Assembly: GCA_964020155.1 (NCBI GenBank)
Contig: OZ026553.1
Location: 3,662,509-3,726,508, forward strand
DNA: 64,000 nt
From: Chondrilla cf. caribensis
Taxonomy: Eukaryota > Porifera > Demospongiae > Chondrillida > Chondrillidae
Direction of reading: 5' to 3'
Part shown: positions 11,901 through 26,340 of the stretch, piece by piece
Layout of the letters: each line of letters begins with the position of its first letter
Numbering within the stretch: position 1 is the first letter of the stretch
Position numbers and translations under genes: made by a program
The notes under the pieces: model-generated
Told to the model about the DNA's origin: nothing
Databases searched by the model: none
What the model saw: only the letters and a program-made list of their open reading frames with translations

Positions 11901-14900
11901 GAAACAATTCCCATCTCAATAGCTAGCCCGCAACTTCAGCTACATTGGAAGGTGCTCAATATATTTTCAATGTATGGGCGAGTATAAGAGAGAAAACACT
12001 AAGCACCTTTTTGCATAGCTCATGGGTGAGGGGGGGCGTGTCAACTTGATATTTTAGACAGACCTACCTGGGGATGTCAACTTACTTTTGAAGCAATTCC
12101 CATCTCAAAAGGTGGCCTATAACCCCAGCTACATTGGAAGGTGCTTAATGTATGGGAGAGTATAAGAGAGAAAACGCTAAGCACCTTTTTGCATAGCTCA
12201 TGGGTGAGGAGGCGTGCTAACTTGATAATATAGACAGATTTAGCTGGGGACGTAATCTAACTTCTGAAACAATTCCCATCTCAATAGGCGGCCTGTAACC
12301 CTAGCTACATTGGAAGGTGCTTAATATATTTTCAATGTATGGGAGGGGATAGGAGAGAAAACACTAAGCACCTTTTTGCATAGCTCATGGGTGAGGATGC
12401 GTGTCAACGTGATATTTTAGACAGACCTATCTGGGGATGTCAACTAACTTTTGAAGCAATTCCCATCTCAAAAGGTGGCCTATAACCCCAGCTAAATTGG
12501 AAGGTGCTTTATAAACTTTCAATGTATGGGAGAGTATAGGAGAGAAAACGTTAAGCACCTTTTTGCATAGCTCATGGGGGAGGGGGCGTGTCAATGTCAT
12601 ATTTTAAACAGACTTAGCTGAAGACATGATCTAACTTCTAAAACAATTCCCATCTCAATAGGTGGCCCGTAACCCCAGCTACATTCGAAGGTGCTCCATA
12701 TTTTTTCATTGTACGTATGGGAGGGGATAGGAGAGAAAACGCTAAGCACCTTTTCGCATAGCTCATGGGGGAGGGTGTTTGTCAATGTGATATTTTAGAC
12801 AGACCTAGCTGGGGACGTAATCTAACTTCTGAAACAATTCCCATCTCAATAGGTAGCCCGCAACTTCGGCTACATTGGAAGGTGCTTAATATATTTTCAA
12901 TGTATGGGAGAGTATAGGAGAGAAAACACTAAGCACCTTTTTGCATAGCTCATGGGGACGGGGGCGTGTCAATGTGATATTTTAGACAGACCTAGCCGAA
13001 GACGTGATCTAACTTCTGAAACAATTCCCATCTCATTAGGTGGTCCATAACCCCAGCTACATTCGAAGGTGCTTATTATATTTTCAATGTATGGGCGAGT
13101 ATAAGAGAAAAAACGCTAAGCACCTTTTTGCATAGCTCATGGGTGAGGGGGCGTGTCAACTTGATATTGTAGACAGACCTACCTGGGGATGTCAACTAAC
13201 TTTTGAAGCAATTCCCATCTCAAAAGGTGGCCTATAACCCCAGCTACATTGGAAGGTACTTAATATATTTTCAATGTATGAGAGAGTATAGGAGAGAAAA
13301 CGCTAAGCACCTTTTTGCATAGCTCATGGGTGAGAGTGTGTGTCAATTTGATAATTTAGACAGACCTAGCTGAAGACGTGAACTAACTTCTGAAACAATT
13401 CCCATCTCATTAGGTGGTCCGTAACTCCAGCTACATTCCAAGGTGCTTAATATATTTTCAATGTATGGGGGAGTATAGGAGAGAAAACGCTAAGCACCTT
13501 TTTGCATAGCTCATGGGGGAGGAGGTGTGTCAACTTGATATTTCAGACAGACCTAGCTGAAGACATGATCTAACTTCTAAAACAATTCCCATCTCAATAG
13601 GTGGCCCGTAACCCCAGCTACATTCGAAGGTGCTGAATATTTTTTCATTGTATCGGAGGGGATAGGCAAGAGAACGCTAAGCACCTTTTTGCATAGCTCA
13701 TGGGGGAGGGTGTGTGTCAATGTGATATTTTAGACAGACCTAGCTGGGTACGTAATCTAATTTCTGAAACAATTCCCATCTCAATAGCTAGCCCGCAACT
13801 TCAGCTACATTGGAAGGTGCTCAATATATTTTCAATGTACGTATGGGCGAGTATAAGAGAGAAAACGCTAAGCACCTTTTTGCATAGCTCATGGGTGAGG
13901 GGGGGCGTGTCAACTTGATATTTTAGACAGACCTACCTGGGGATGTCAACTTACTTTTGAAGCAATTCCCATCTCAAAAGGTGGCCTATAACCCCAGCTA
14001 CATTGGAAGGTGCTTAATGTATGGGAGAGTATAAGAGAGAAAACGCTAAGCACCTTTTTGCATAGCTTATGGGTGAGGAGGCGTGCTAACTTGATAATAT
14101 AGACAGATTTAGCTGGGGACGTAATCTAACTTCTGAAACAATTCCCATCTCAATAGGCGGCCTGTAACCCTAGCTACATTGGAAGGTGCTTAATATATTT
14201 TCAATGTATGGGAGGGGATAGGAGAGAAAACACTAAGCACCTTTTTGCATAGCTCATGGGTGAGGATGCGTGTCAACGTGATATTTTAGACAGACCTATC
14301 TGGGGATGTCAACTAACTTTTGAAGCAATTCCCATCTCAAAAGGTGGCCTATAACCCCAGCTAAATTGGAAGGTGCTTTATAAACTTTCAATGTATGGGA
14401 GAGTATAGGAGAGAAAACGTTAAGCACCTTTTTGCATAGCTCATGGGGGAGGGGGCGTGTCAATGTCATATTTTAAACAGACTTAGCTGAAGACATGATC
14501 TAACTTCTAAAACAATTCCCATCTCAATAGGTGGCCCGTAACCCCAGCTACATTCGAAGGTGCTCCATATTTTTTCATTGTATGGGAGGGGATAGGAGAG
14601 AAAACGCTAAGCACCTTTTAGCATAGCTCATGGGGGAGGGTGTTTGTCAATGTGATATTTTAGACAGACCTAGCTGGGGACGTAATCTAACTTCTGAAAC
14701 AATTCCCATCTCAATAGGTAGCCCGCAACTTCGGCTACATTGGAAGGTGCTTAATATATTTTCAATGTATGGGAGAGTATAGGAGAGAAAACACTAAGCA
14801 CCTTTTTGCATAGCTCATGGGGACGGGGGCGTGTCAATGTGATATTTTAGACAGACCTAGCCGAAGACGTGATCTAACTTCTGAAACAATTCCCATCTCA

Positions 14901-17900
14901 TTAGGTGGTCCATAACCCCAGCTACATTCGAAGGTGCTTATTATATTTTCAATGTACGTATGGGCGAGTATAAGAGAAAAAACACTAAGCACCTTTTTGC
15001 ATAGCTCATGGGTGAGGGGGCGTGTCAACTTGATATTGTAGACAGACCTACCTGGGGATGTCAACTAACTTTTGAAGCAATTCCCATCTCAAAAGGTGGC
15101 CTATAACCCCAGCTACATTGGAAGGTACTTAATATATTTTCAATGTATGAGAGAGTATAGGAGAGAAAACGCTAAGCACCTTTTTGCATAGCTCATGGGT
15201 GAGGGTGTGTGTCAATTTGATAATTTAGACAGACCTAGCTGAAGACGTGAACTAACTTCTGAAACAATTCCCATCTCATTAGGTGGTCCGTAACTCCAGC
15301 TACATTCCAAGGTGCTTAATATATTTTCAATGTATGGGGGAGTATAGGAGAGAAAACGCTAAGCACCTTTTTGCATAGCTCATGGGGGAGGAGGTGTGTC
15401 AACTTGATATTTTAGACAGACCTAGCTGAAGACATGATCTAACTTCTAAAACAATTCCCATCTCAATAGGTGGCCTGTAACCCCAGCTACATTCGAAGGT
15501 GCTGAATATTTTTTCATTGTATCGGAGGGGATAGGCAAGAGAACGCTAAGCACCTTTTTGCATAGCTCATGGGGGAGGGTGTGTGTCAATGTGATATTTT
15601 AGACAGACCTAGCTGGGGACGTAATCTAACTTCTGAAACAATTCCCATCTCAATAGGTAGCCCGCAACCTCGGCTACATTTGAAGGTGCTTAATATATTT
15701 TCAATGTATGGGCGAGTATAGGAGAGAAATCGCTAAGCACCTTTTTGCATAGCTCATGGAGGAGGGGGCGTGTTAACGTGATATTTTAGACAGACCTAGC
15801 TGGGTACGTAATCTAACTTCTGAAACAATTCCCATCTCAATAGGTAGCCCGCAACTTCAGCTACATTGGAAGGTGCTTAATATATTTTCAATGTATGGGC
15901 GAGTATAGGAGAGAAAACGCTAAGCACCTTTTTGCATAGCCCATGGAGGAGGGGGCGAGTCAACTTGATATTTTGGACAGACCTAGCTGGGGACGTAATC
16001 TAACTTCTGAAACAATTCCCATCTTAATAGCTAGCCCGCAACTTCAGCTACATTGGAAGGTACTTAATATATTTTCAATGTACGTACGTATGGGAGAGTA
16101 TAGGAGAGAAAACGCTAAGCACCTTTTTGCATAGCTCATGGGTGAGGGGGGCGTGTCAACTTGATATTTTAGACAGACCTAGCTGGGGATGTCAACTAAC
16201 TTTTGAAGCAATTCCCATCTCAATAAGTGGCCTGTAACCCTAGCTACATTCGAAGGTGCTTAATATATTTTCAATGTATGGGAGAGTATAGGAGAGAAAA
16301 CGCTAAGCACCTTTTTGCATAGCTCATGGGTGAGGAGGCGAGTCAACTTGATATTTTAGACAGGCCTAGCTGAAGACATGATCTAACTTCTAAAACAATT
16401 CCCATCTCAATAGGTAGCCCGTAACCCCAGCTACATTCGAAGGTGTTGAATATTTTTTCATTGTATGGGAGGGGATAGGCGAGAGAACGCTAAGCACCTT
16501 TTTCATAGCTCATGGGGGAGGGTGTGTGTGAATGTGATATTTTAGACAGACCTAGCTGGGGACGTAATCTAACTTCTGAAACAATTCCCATCTCAATAGG
16601 TAGCCCGCAACTTCAGCTACATTGGAAGGTGCTTAATATATTTTCAATGTATGGGCGAGTATAGGAGAGAAATCGCTAAGCACCTTTTTGCATAGCTCAT
16701 GGAGGAGGGGGCGTGTTAACGTGATATTTTAGACAGACCTAGCTGGGGATGTAATCTAACTTCTGAAACAATTCCCATCTCAATAGGTAGCCCGCAACTT
16801 CAGCTACATTGGAAGGTGCTTAATATATTTTCAATGTATGGGAGAATATAGGAGAGAAAACGCTAAGCACCTTTTTGCATAGCCCATGGAGGAGGGGGCA
16901 AGTCAACTTGATATTTTAGACAGACCTAGCTGGGGACGTAATCTAACTTCTGAAACAATTCCCATCTCAATAGGTAGCCCGCAACCTCGGTTATATTTGA
17001 AGGTGCTTAATATATTTTCAATGTATGGGCGAGTATAGGAGAGAAAATGCTAAGCACCTTTTTGCATAGCCCATGGAGGAGGGGCCGTGTCAATGTGATA
17101 TTTTAGACAAACCTAGCTGGGGACGTAATCTAACTTCTGAAACAATTCCTATCTCAATAGCTAGCCCGCAACTTCAGCTACATTGGAAGGTTCTATATAT
17201 ATTTCCAATGTATGGGTGAGTATAGGAGAGAAAACGCTAAGCACCTTTTTGCATAGCTCATGGGTGAGGGGGCGTGTCAACTTGATATTTTAGACAGACC
17301 TATCTGGGGATGTCAGCTAACGTTTGAAGCAATTCCCATCTCAATAAGTGGCCTGTAACCCTAGCTACATTCGAAGGTTCTTAATATATTTTCAATGTAT
17401 GGGAGAGTATAGGAGAGAAAACGCTAAGCACCTTTTTGCATAGCTCATGGGGGACGGGGCATGTCAACTTGATATTTTAGACAGACCTACCTGGGGATGT
17501 CAACTAACATTTGAAGCAATTCCCATCTCATTAGGTGGCCCGTAACCCTAGCCACATTCGAAGGTGCTTAATATATTTTCAATGTATGGGAGAGTATAGG
17601 AGAGAAAACGCTAAGCACCTTTTTGCATAGCTCATGGGTGAGGAGGCGCGTCAACTTGATTTTTTAGACAGACCTAGCTGGGTACGTAATCTAACTTCTG
17701 AAACAATTCCCATCTCAATAGGTGGCCCGTAACTCCAGCAGCTACATTCGAAGGTGCTTAATATATTTTCAATGTATGGGCGAGTATAGGAGAGAAAACA
17801 CTAAGCACCTTTTTGCATAGCCGAAGGTGGAGGGGGTGTGTCAACTTGATATTTTAGACAAAAATAGCTAAAGACATGAACTAACTTCTCAATTAATTCC

Positions 17901-18327
17901 CATCTCATTAGATGGCCTGTGACTCCAGCTACAATCGAAGGTGCTTAATATATTTTCAGTGTATGGGCGAGTATAGAAGAGAAAACGCTAAGCACCTATT
18001 TGCATAGCTCATGGGTGAGGGGGTGTGTCAATATGATATTTCAGACAGACCTAGCTAGGGACGTCAACTAACTTCAGAAACAATTCCCATCTCATTAGGT
18101 GGCCCATAACTCCAGCTACATTCGAAGGTCCTTAATATATTTTCATTGTATTGGAGGGTATAGGAGAGATAATGCTAAGCAACTTTTAGTGCAACCATGG
18201 GGGAGGGGGCGTGACAATATGATATTTTAGACAGACCTAGCTGGGGATATGAACTAACTTCTAAAACAATTCCCATCTCAATAGGTGGCCTGTAACCCCA
18301 GCTACATTCAGAGGTGCTTAATATTTT
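8993..18327. repeat. Satellite block 2b, ~187-bp units
   Basis: About 50 units of the same satellite. It contains a tandemly duplicated ten-unit block (11,870-15,600). Variants are visible within the unit: GGTGGCCCGTAACCCC versus GGTAGCCCGCAACTTC, and CATGGGTGAGGAGG versus CATGGAGGAGGGGG. Minus-strand frames of 60-76 codons reflect a unit length close to a multiple of three. No gene is supported. Confidence 0.95.
11870..15600. repeat. Higher-order repeat, ~1.87 kb x 2
   Basis: Two adjacent near-identical copies (about 11,870-13,735 and 13,736-15,600) of a ten-unit satellite block. The diagnostic string GTGCTTAATGTATGGGAGAG is at 12,141 and again at 14,010, an offset of 1,869 bp. I count only a handful of substitutions, but at least three TACG insertion differences: near 12,712 in copy 1, and near 13,847 and 14,953 in copy 2. 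Confidence 0.9.
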
Positions 18328-19286
18328 TCGAAGAGAAATAATTTAACCCATCTTAGTATATAATGTACGTGGTGAGCCAGGCAACTTTATTTTGTCATCA
18401 TGATGGATTTTGTGTGTACTAGATACTCAATAGTTGGCTCTGATGTCGTATGTGTATTGACGTTGACCATTGGTAAGTCCTAGCACCTTCTGGTGTGGTG
18501 TACTCAATTGATAATTATTGATCGATTGATTGATTGATTGATATAATAAGCAAAAGAAACAGTTACTCTTGCATGTATTGGACCCCGCCTGTGCCACATG
18601 TGCATAGTGTGTGCATGGGAGGGTGTGTGCAAGGTGCAGTGTGTGTATAGTAAAGTGTATGCACCGTAAAGGTAGTGGCATTTGTCTCAACTATGTACCA
18701 ACATATACACTGCTGGATTGATTACTCATTAATTATTATTGATTTTGTGTATTGTAGATGACATACATTCAGTGTCTAATGATTGTACATTTGGTGTAAA
18801 TATATGAGAATATGAGAAGCACATTCACTTCATGAGATGAGTCAAGATGGTGCAGTGCATTGGTGACTTGCACTAATGTAATTTTGCAATTGTCCAGAAG
18901 TAACATCTTTAATCCTTTATGCTTAATCACTGAAACAATACGACTATATATTATATTATTCGGATTCACTTATATAAAATTATCCAATTATCTCAATGCA
19001 CACATTGATGCAGTACATGGTGCTAGTGCTGGTTATATTAAAAAGTATATCACTCAATATTATCTAATGATTGTATTGTTACATATAGCATGCAATGTCA
19101 TTTCATTATTATTATTAAATAAATGCACATACAGTGTATTTCAAGCATTCAAATTTATAACAATTGATGGTACGGATTCCAGGAAACAGTTAAATTAATA
19201 TGCTTTACGTACAATATGCTATACATAAGATAGAATGTAAAATAAAATTAATATGCTTCTTTGCAATTGAAGTCCGATAAGTTACA

Positions 19287-20392
19287 CATCTTCCATGTCC
19301 TCTCATTCAAACTTGCACCTCTCTCTGCCACACTTTACGCGTGCCCAGGGCATCCGACGAGGACGGGGAGGTGCTTCATGCCCCGTGGCCAAGGAGAACA
19401 TGCCACTTGCCACCACGCCTCAGCTGTTGATGTCATCGCACGTGTAGTCAACATCAAGCCATCGTCCCATGATATAGGGTGGTGGACTGGCTTCTCGGGA
19501 GGTCCAGATTTCAGAGCCGTGATCTTTTACGTCTGGCACACCGAGTATCACGGACGCCAGTCACCGATGTGGTCCTTTGTGACTGGATAGCTTCATGGGC
19601 CCGGAGACCCAAGAATCACGGATTTACCACCAATCCACGAACCAGAAGACAGATGAGCTGACTTCACATCGGTAATCATCAGAGTCAAGCCGGCAGGACA
19701 CACATCAAACAGCGCAGCAGCTTCCTCAACGCGATGACAAGAGACTCCCCGGTAGGGCCCAAAACCTAAACTAGTGTAGCATGTCTGGACCCTACTATAG
19801 CCGCATGCGCATGCTGTGTGCATAGGAGGGTGTGTGCAAGGCGCAGTGTGTGCATAGTAAAGTGTATGCAGCGTAAAGGTAATATGGCACGGCCTAACTT
19901 ACGTGTGTGCGCCCGAAGGCAATAATAAAGGAAAAAGGGTGGTGAGCAGAGAGCCGCGTGGTTCCGACAACATAGCCTTCGCAGGAATCTACTTACAGGA
20001 CCCCTAGGGGAGACTAGCCGACCATGATCCCAGGCACCGCCCGCCTCCGAAGAGGACGGACGCCCAAACCTCGTCCGAGAACACTCGAGAGACCCGACGA
20101 CTCACAGGAGACCGGGACGTGTGAACTCCATGCGTGATCAAACAGCGAACCGAAGAAGGAGAGGGTAGAACAGCTAACCACGCTTGCGCTCGGGGCACCC
20201 CCTCCAATTCGAATCCTCCAGCATCTGCAGCTTCCCCAGCACGGATCTACTCACGAAGAAAATGGACGCGACGTGATCTTTTATAGTTCGAGGTTTTGGC
20301 GGTTCCCAAACGATGAATATTGATTTGACGGTGCTGTGTGATGTTGTGCCAGACCCTAGGCGCCGGCAACAGCAGACGCATGACTCTAGCCA
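19287..20392. other. GC-rich island of module B
   Basis: Almost identical to 4,375-5,480. The few differences seen include a C to T change near 19,520 and a T to G change that removes the plus-strand stop at 19,585. It carries the same minus-strand TATAAAAG. Confidence 0.6.
20278..20285 (-). promoter_or_regulatory. Candidate TATA box in module B
   Basis: TATAAAAG on the minus strand in the same context as 5,366-5,373. Motif-based prediction only. Confidence 0.4.
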
Positions 20393-20457
20393 TGATTGTC
20401 ACTTTGTCACAACATGCTCCGAACACTAAACAAACATCCCATTTCTAAATAAACATG

Positions 20458-20545
20458 CATGTTTCAAACTATAAACAATCATGTTCCAAACTGTAAACAT
20501 ACATGTTTCAAACTTCAAACAATCATGTTCCAAACTGTAAACAAA
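20458..20545. repeat. 22-bp tandem repeat in module B
   Basis: Four 22-bp units alternating CATGTTTCAAAC and CATGTTCCAAAC, as in module A. Confidence 0.88.
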
Positions 20546-20612
20546 CATGTTTTCTATGCATGTGTATGGATGTGCATTTGCATATGCTGTTAGATGTGCA
20601 TGTGCATGTATG

Positions 20613-20802
<190 letters not shown>

Positions 20803-23800
20803 CTGCTTGCCTGCCTGTCTGCCTGCATTCATGTGTTCCTGAATGTGTATGTATGGCACATCTTGCTATCACATGGATACTGGTGGATCTGTGGGGACCA
20901 GTAATAAATTTAACATTATCTAGCTATTCACCACCAGCTCCATAGTAGATGCAGGAGAGTGTACATGCATCAGTATTTGTGTTATTAATTTTCATATGTA
21001 TACTTGTATATACAATGATGTTTGTAAATGTCTACTATGATGGTAAACACAATGATATAGCATGCATTTCAACATCACTGACTCCATTTGGTAAATTACC
21101 ATACATATGTATGCATGATATATGTGTGTGAGTGCATGTAAGTGCACGTGTGTACATATGGATGCAAGTATGAGTCTGTGCATATATTATTGTGCATGAG
21201 CGTGAGTGTGTGTAGTACATACAGTATTGGTTATAATCCTATTATGTAGCCGGAGTATCATAATTTGTGACAATTCTTTTGGTGCAGTGGACCTCCTGGC
21301 AAAGCAGCGTAAAGGAACCTCTTTTTGCAATTGAAGTGGGCCATGTATGAATCTGCAGCTACAGTGTGACGTACATTCTAATAAATAATTTATATCGGCA
21401 ATACTTTATTATACCTGATTGTATAATGTTAATATACTGTTAAACATGATCTATTATTATGACGACATTCTGCACAATGCACAACTTGCGTACATACATG
21501 CTGCAAGAGTACTCACTGTATGCGTGATTTGATATTGATAACAAAGAGTAAATGTCCAATAATTACATAAATGTAGCTAACCCGTAACCCCAGCTACATT
21601 CGGAGGTACTTAATATTATTTCATTGCATGGGAGAGTTAAGGAGAGAAAATGCTAAGCACTTTCTTACATAGCTCATGCGGTAGGGGTCGTGTCAACTTG
21701 ATATTTTAGACAGACCTAGCTGGGAATGTGAAATAACTTCTGAAACAATTCGGATCTTCGTAGCTAACCTGTAACCCCATCTACATTCAGAGGTGCTTAA
21801 TTTTTTTCAACGTATGGCAGAGTATAGGAGAGAAAACGCTAAGCACATTTTGCATAGCTCATGGGGTAGGGGACATGTCAACATGATATTTCAGATAGAC
21901 CTAGCTAGGGATGTGAACTACCTTGTGAAACAATTCAAATTTTCGTAGCTAACCCGTAACTCCAGCTACATTGGGAGGTACTAAATATTTTTTCAATGTA
22001 TTGGATAGCATAAGAGAATAAATGTTAAGCACCTTTTTGAATAGCTCATGGGAACGTGGGTGTGTCAACGTGATATTATCACCAGACTAACGAAACAATT
22101 CCCATCTCTGTAGCTAACCTATAACCCGAGCTACATTCGGACGGGGCTTAATATTTTTTCAATGTATTGGAGAATATAGGAGAGAAAACGCTAAGCAGCT
22201 TTGTGCATAGCTCATGGGTGAGGAGGCATGTCAACTTGATACTTTAGACAGATGTAGTCGGAGACATGACATAACGTCTGAAACAATTTCCATATTAATA
22301 GGTGGCCCGTAACTCCAGCTACATTCGAAGGTGCTTAATAGTTTTTCATTGTATGGGAGAGTATAGGAGAGTAAACGCTAAGCACCTTTTTGCATAGCTC
22401 ATGGGGGAGGTGGGCGTGTCAGCTTGATAATTTAGACAGATCTAGCTGATGACGTGAACTAACTTCTGAAACAATTCCCATCTTAATAGGTGGTCCGTAA
22501 CTCCAGCTACATTCGAAGGTGCTTAATAATATGTTTTAAATGTATGGAAGAGTATAGGAGAGAAAACGCTATGCACCTTTTGCATAGTTCATGGGGGAGA
22601 GGGCATGTCAACTTGATAATTAAACACACGTAGCTGAAGACGTGAACTAACTTCTGAAACAATTCCCATCTCAATAGCCGGCCTGTAACTCCAGCTACAT
22701 ACGAGTATATTAGAGAAAACGCTAAGCACCTTTTTGCATAGCTCATGGGGAGGTGGGCGTGTCAACTTGATATTTTAGACAGACCTAGCTTAAGATGTGA
22801 ACTAACTTCTGAAACAATTCCCATCTCATTAGGTGGCACCTAACTCCAGCTACATTCGAAGGTGCTTATTATGTTTTATATGTATGGGAGAGTATAGGAG
22901 AGAAAATGCTCTATAAGCACCTTTCTGCATAGCTCTTGGGGAGGTGGGCGTGTCAACTTGATATTTTAGACAGACCTAGCTTAAAACGTGAACTAACTTC
23001 TGAAACAATTCCCATCTCATTAGGTGGCGCCTAACTCCAGCTACATTCGAAGGTGCTTATTATGTTTTATATGTATGGGAGAGTATAGGAGAGAAAACGC
23101 TAAGCACCTTTCTGCATAGCTCTTGGGGAGGTGGGCGTGTCAACGTAATATTTTAGACAGTCCTAGCTGAAGACGTGAACCAACTTCTGAAACAATTCCT
23201 ATCTCACTAGGTGGCACCTAACTCCAGCTACATTCGAAGGTGCTTAATATCTTTTATATGTATGGGAGAGTATAGGAAAGAAAATGCTAAGCACCTTTTT
23301 ACATAGCTGAAGGGGGAGGTGGGCGTGTCAACTTGATATTTTAGACAGCCCTAGCTGAAGACGTGAACTAACTTCTGAAACAATTCCAATCTCATTAGGT
23401 GGCACCTAACTCCAGCTACATTCAAAGGTGCTTCATATATTTTTTATGTATGGGAGAGTATAGGAGAGAAAACACTAAGCACCTTTTGCATAGCTCTTGG
23501 GGAGGTGGGTGTGTCAACTTGATATTTTAGACAGACCTATCTGGGGACGTCAACTTACATTTGAAGCAATTCCCATCTCAAAAGGTGGCCTATAACCCCA
23601 GCTACATTCGAAGGTGCTTATTATGTTTTAAATGTATGGGAGAGTATAGGAGAGAAAACGCTAAGCACCTTTTTGCATAGCTCATGGGGAGGTGGGTGTG
23701 TCAACGTGATATTTTAGACAGACCTAGCTGAAGACATGAACCAACTTCTGAAACAATTCCCATCTCAATAGGCGGCCTGTAACTCAAGCTACATTGGAAG

Positions 23801-26340
23801 GTGCTTAATATATTTTCAATGTATGGGCGAGTATAGGAGAGAAAACGCTAAGCACCTTTTTGCATAGCTGAAGGGTGAGGGTGTGTGTAAACTTGATATT
23901 TTAGGCATGAATAGCTAAAGACATGAACTAACTCCTGAATCAATTCCCATCTCATTAGGTGGCCTGTGACTCTAGCTTCAATTGAAGGTGCTTAATATAT
24001 TTTCAATGTATGGGCGAGTATAGGAGAGAAAACACTAAGCACCTTTTTGCATAGCTCATGGGGGAGGGGACGTGTCAACTTGATATTTTGGACAGACCTA
24101 GCTGGGGACGTAATCTAACTTCTGAAACAATTCCCATCTCAATAGCTAGCCCGACACTTCAGCTACATTGGAAGGTGCTTAATATATTTTCAATGTATGG
24201 GAGAGTATAGGAGAGAAAACACTAAGCACCTTTTGCATAGCTCTTGGGGAGGTGGGTGTGTCAACTTGATATTTTAGACAGACTTATCTGGGGACGTCAA
24301 CTTACATTTGAAGCAATTCCCATCTCAAAAGGTGGCCTATAACCCCAGCTACATTCGAAGGTGCTTATTATGTTTTAAATGTATGGGAGAGTATAGGAGA
24401 GAAAACGCTAAGCACCTTTTTGCATAGCTCATGGGGAGGTGGGTGTGTCAACGTGATATTTTAGACAGACCTAGCTGAAGACGTGAACCAACTTCTGAAA
24501 CAATTCCCATCTCAATAGGCGGCCTGTAACTCAAGCTACATTGGAAGGTGCTTAATATATTTTCAATGTATGGGCGAGTATAGGAGAGAAAACGCTAAGC
24601 ACCTTTTTGCATAGCTGAAGGGTGAGGGTGTGTGTAAACTTGATATTTTAGGCATGAATAGCTAAAGACATGAACTAACTCCTGAATCAATTCCCATCTC
24701 ATTAGGTGGCCTGTGACTCTAGCTTCAATTGAAGGTGCTTAATATATTTTCAATGTATGGGCGAGTATAGGAGAGAAAACGCTAAGCACCTTTTTGCATA
24801 GCTCATGGGTGAGGAGGCGTGTCAACGTGATATTTTAGACAGACCTAGCTAGGTACGTAATCTTACTTCTGAAACAATTCCCATCTCAATAGGTGGCCCG
24901 TAACCCCAGCTACATTCGAAGGTGCTTAATATTTTTTCATTGTATGGGCGAGTATAGGAGAGAAATCGCTAAGCACCTTTTTGCATAGCTCATGGAGGAG
25001 GGGGCGTGTCAATGTGATATTTTAGACAGTCCTAGCTGGGTACGTAATCTAACTTCTGAAACAATTCCCATCTCAATAGGTAGCCGGCAACTCCGGCTAC
25101 ATTTGAAGGTGCTTAATATATTTTCAATGTATGGGCGAGTATAGGAGAGAAATCGCTAAGCACCTTTTTGCATAGCTCATGGAGGAGGGGGCGTGTCAAT
25201 GTGATATTTAGACAGACCTAGCTGGGGACGTAATCTAACTTCTGAAACAATTCCCATCTCAATAGGTAGCCCGCAACTTCAGCTACATTGGAAGGTGCTT
25301 AATAGATTTTCAATGTATGGGCGAGTATAAGAGAGAAAACGCTAAGCACCTTTTTGCATAGCTCAGGGGTGAGGGGGCGTGTCAACTTGATATTTTAGAC
25401 AGACCTATCTGGGGATGTCAACTAACTTTTGAAGCAATTCCCATCTCAATAAGTGGGCTGTAACCCTAGCTACATTCGAAGGTGCTTAATATTTTTTCAT
25501 TGTATGGGAGAGTATAGGAGAGAAAACGCTAAGCACCTTTTTGCATATTTCATGGGGGAGGGGGCGTGTCAATGTAATATTTTAAATAGACCTAGCTGAA
25601 GACGTGATCTAACTTCTGAAACAATTCCTATCTCATTAGGTGGTCCATAACCCCAGCTACATTGGAAGGTGCTTAATATATTTTCAATGTATGGGAGAGT
25701 ATAGGAGAGAAAATGCTAAGCACCTTTTTGCATAGCTGAAGGGTGAGGGGGTGTTTCAATGTGATACTTTAGACAGACCTAGCTGGGGACGTAATCTAAC
25801 TTCTGAAACAATTCCCATCTCAATAGGCGGCCCGTAACTCAAGCTACATTGGAAGGTGCTTAATATATTTTCAATGTATGGGAGAGTATAGGAGAGAAAA
25901 CACTAAGTACCTTTTTGCATAGCTCATGGGTGAGGAGGCACGTCAACGTGATATTTTAGACAGACCTAGCTGGGGACGTGAACTAACTTCTGAAACAATT
26001 CCCATCTCAATAGGTGGCCCGTAACCCCAGCTACATTCGAAGGTGCTTAATATTTTTTCATTGTATGGGAGGGGATAGGAGAGAAAATGCTAAGTACCTT
26101 TTTGCATAGCTCATGGGGGAGGGGGCGTGTCAATATGATATTTTAGACAGACCTAGCTGGGTACATAATCTAACTTCTGAAACAATTCCCATCTCAATAG
26201 GTAGCCCGCAACTTCGGCTAAATTTGAAGGTGCTTAATATATATTCAATGCATGGGCGAGTATAGGAGAGAAAACACTAAGTACCTTTTTGCATAGCTCA
26301 TGGGTGAGGAGGCACGTCAACGTGATATTTTAGACAGACC

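Noticed and set aside
12597..15064. Minus-strand frames of 60-90 codons in the satellite with a recurring CLAFSLLYSP..SWGYGPPIEMGIV-type peptide
   Set aside because: The unit is close to 186 bp (62 codons), so frames reopen each unit by chance. They start on non-ATG codons and are broken by frequent stops and TACG insertions.
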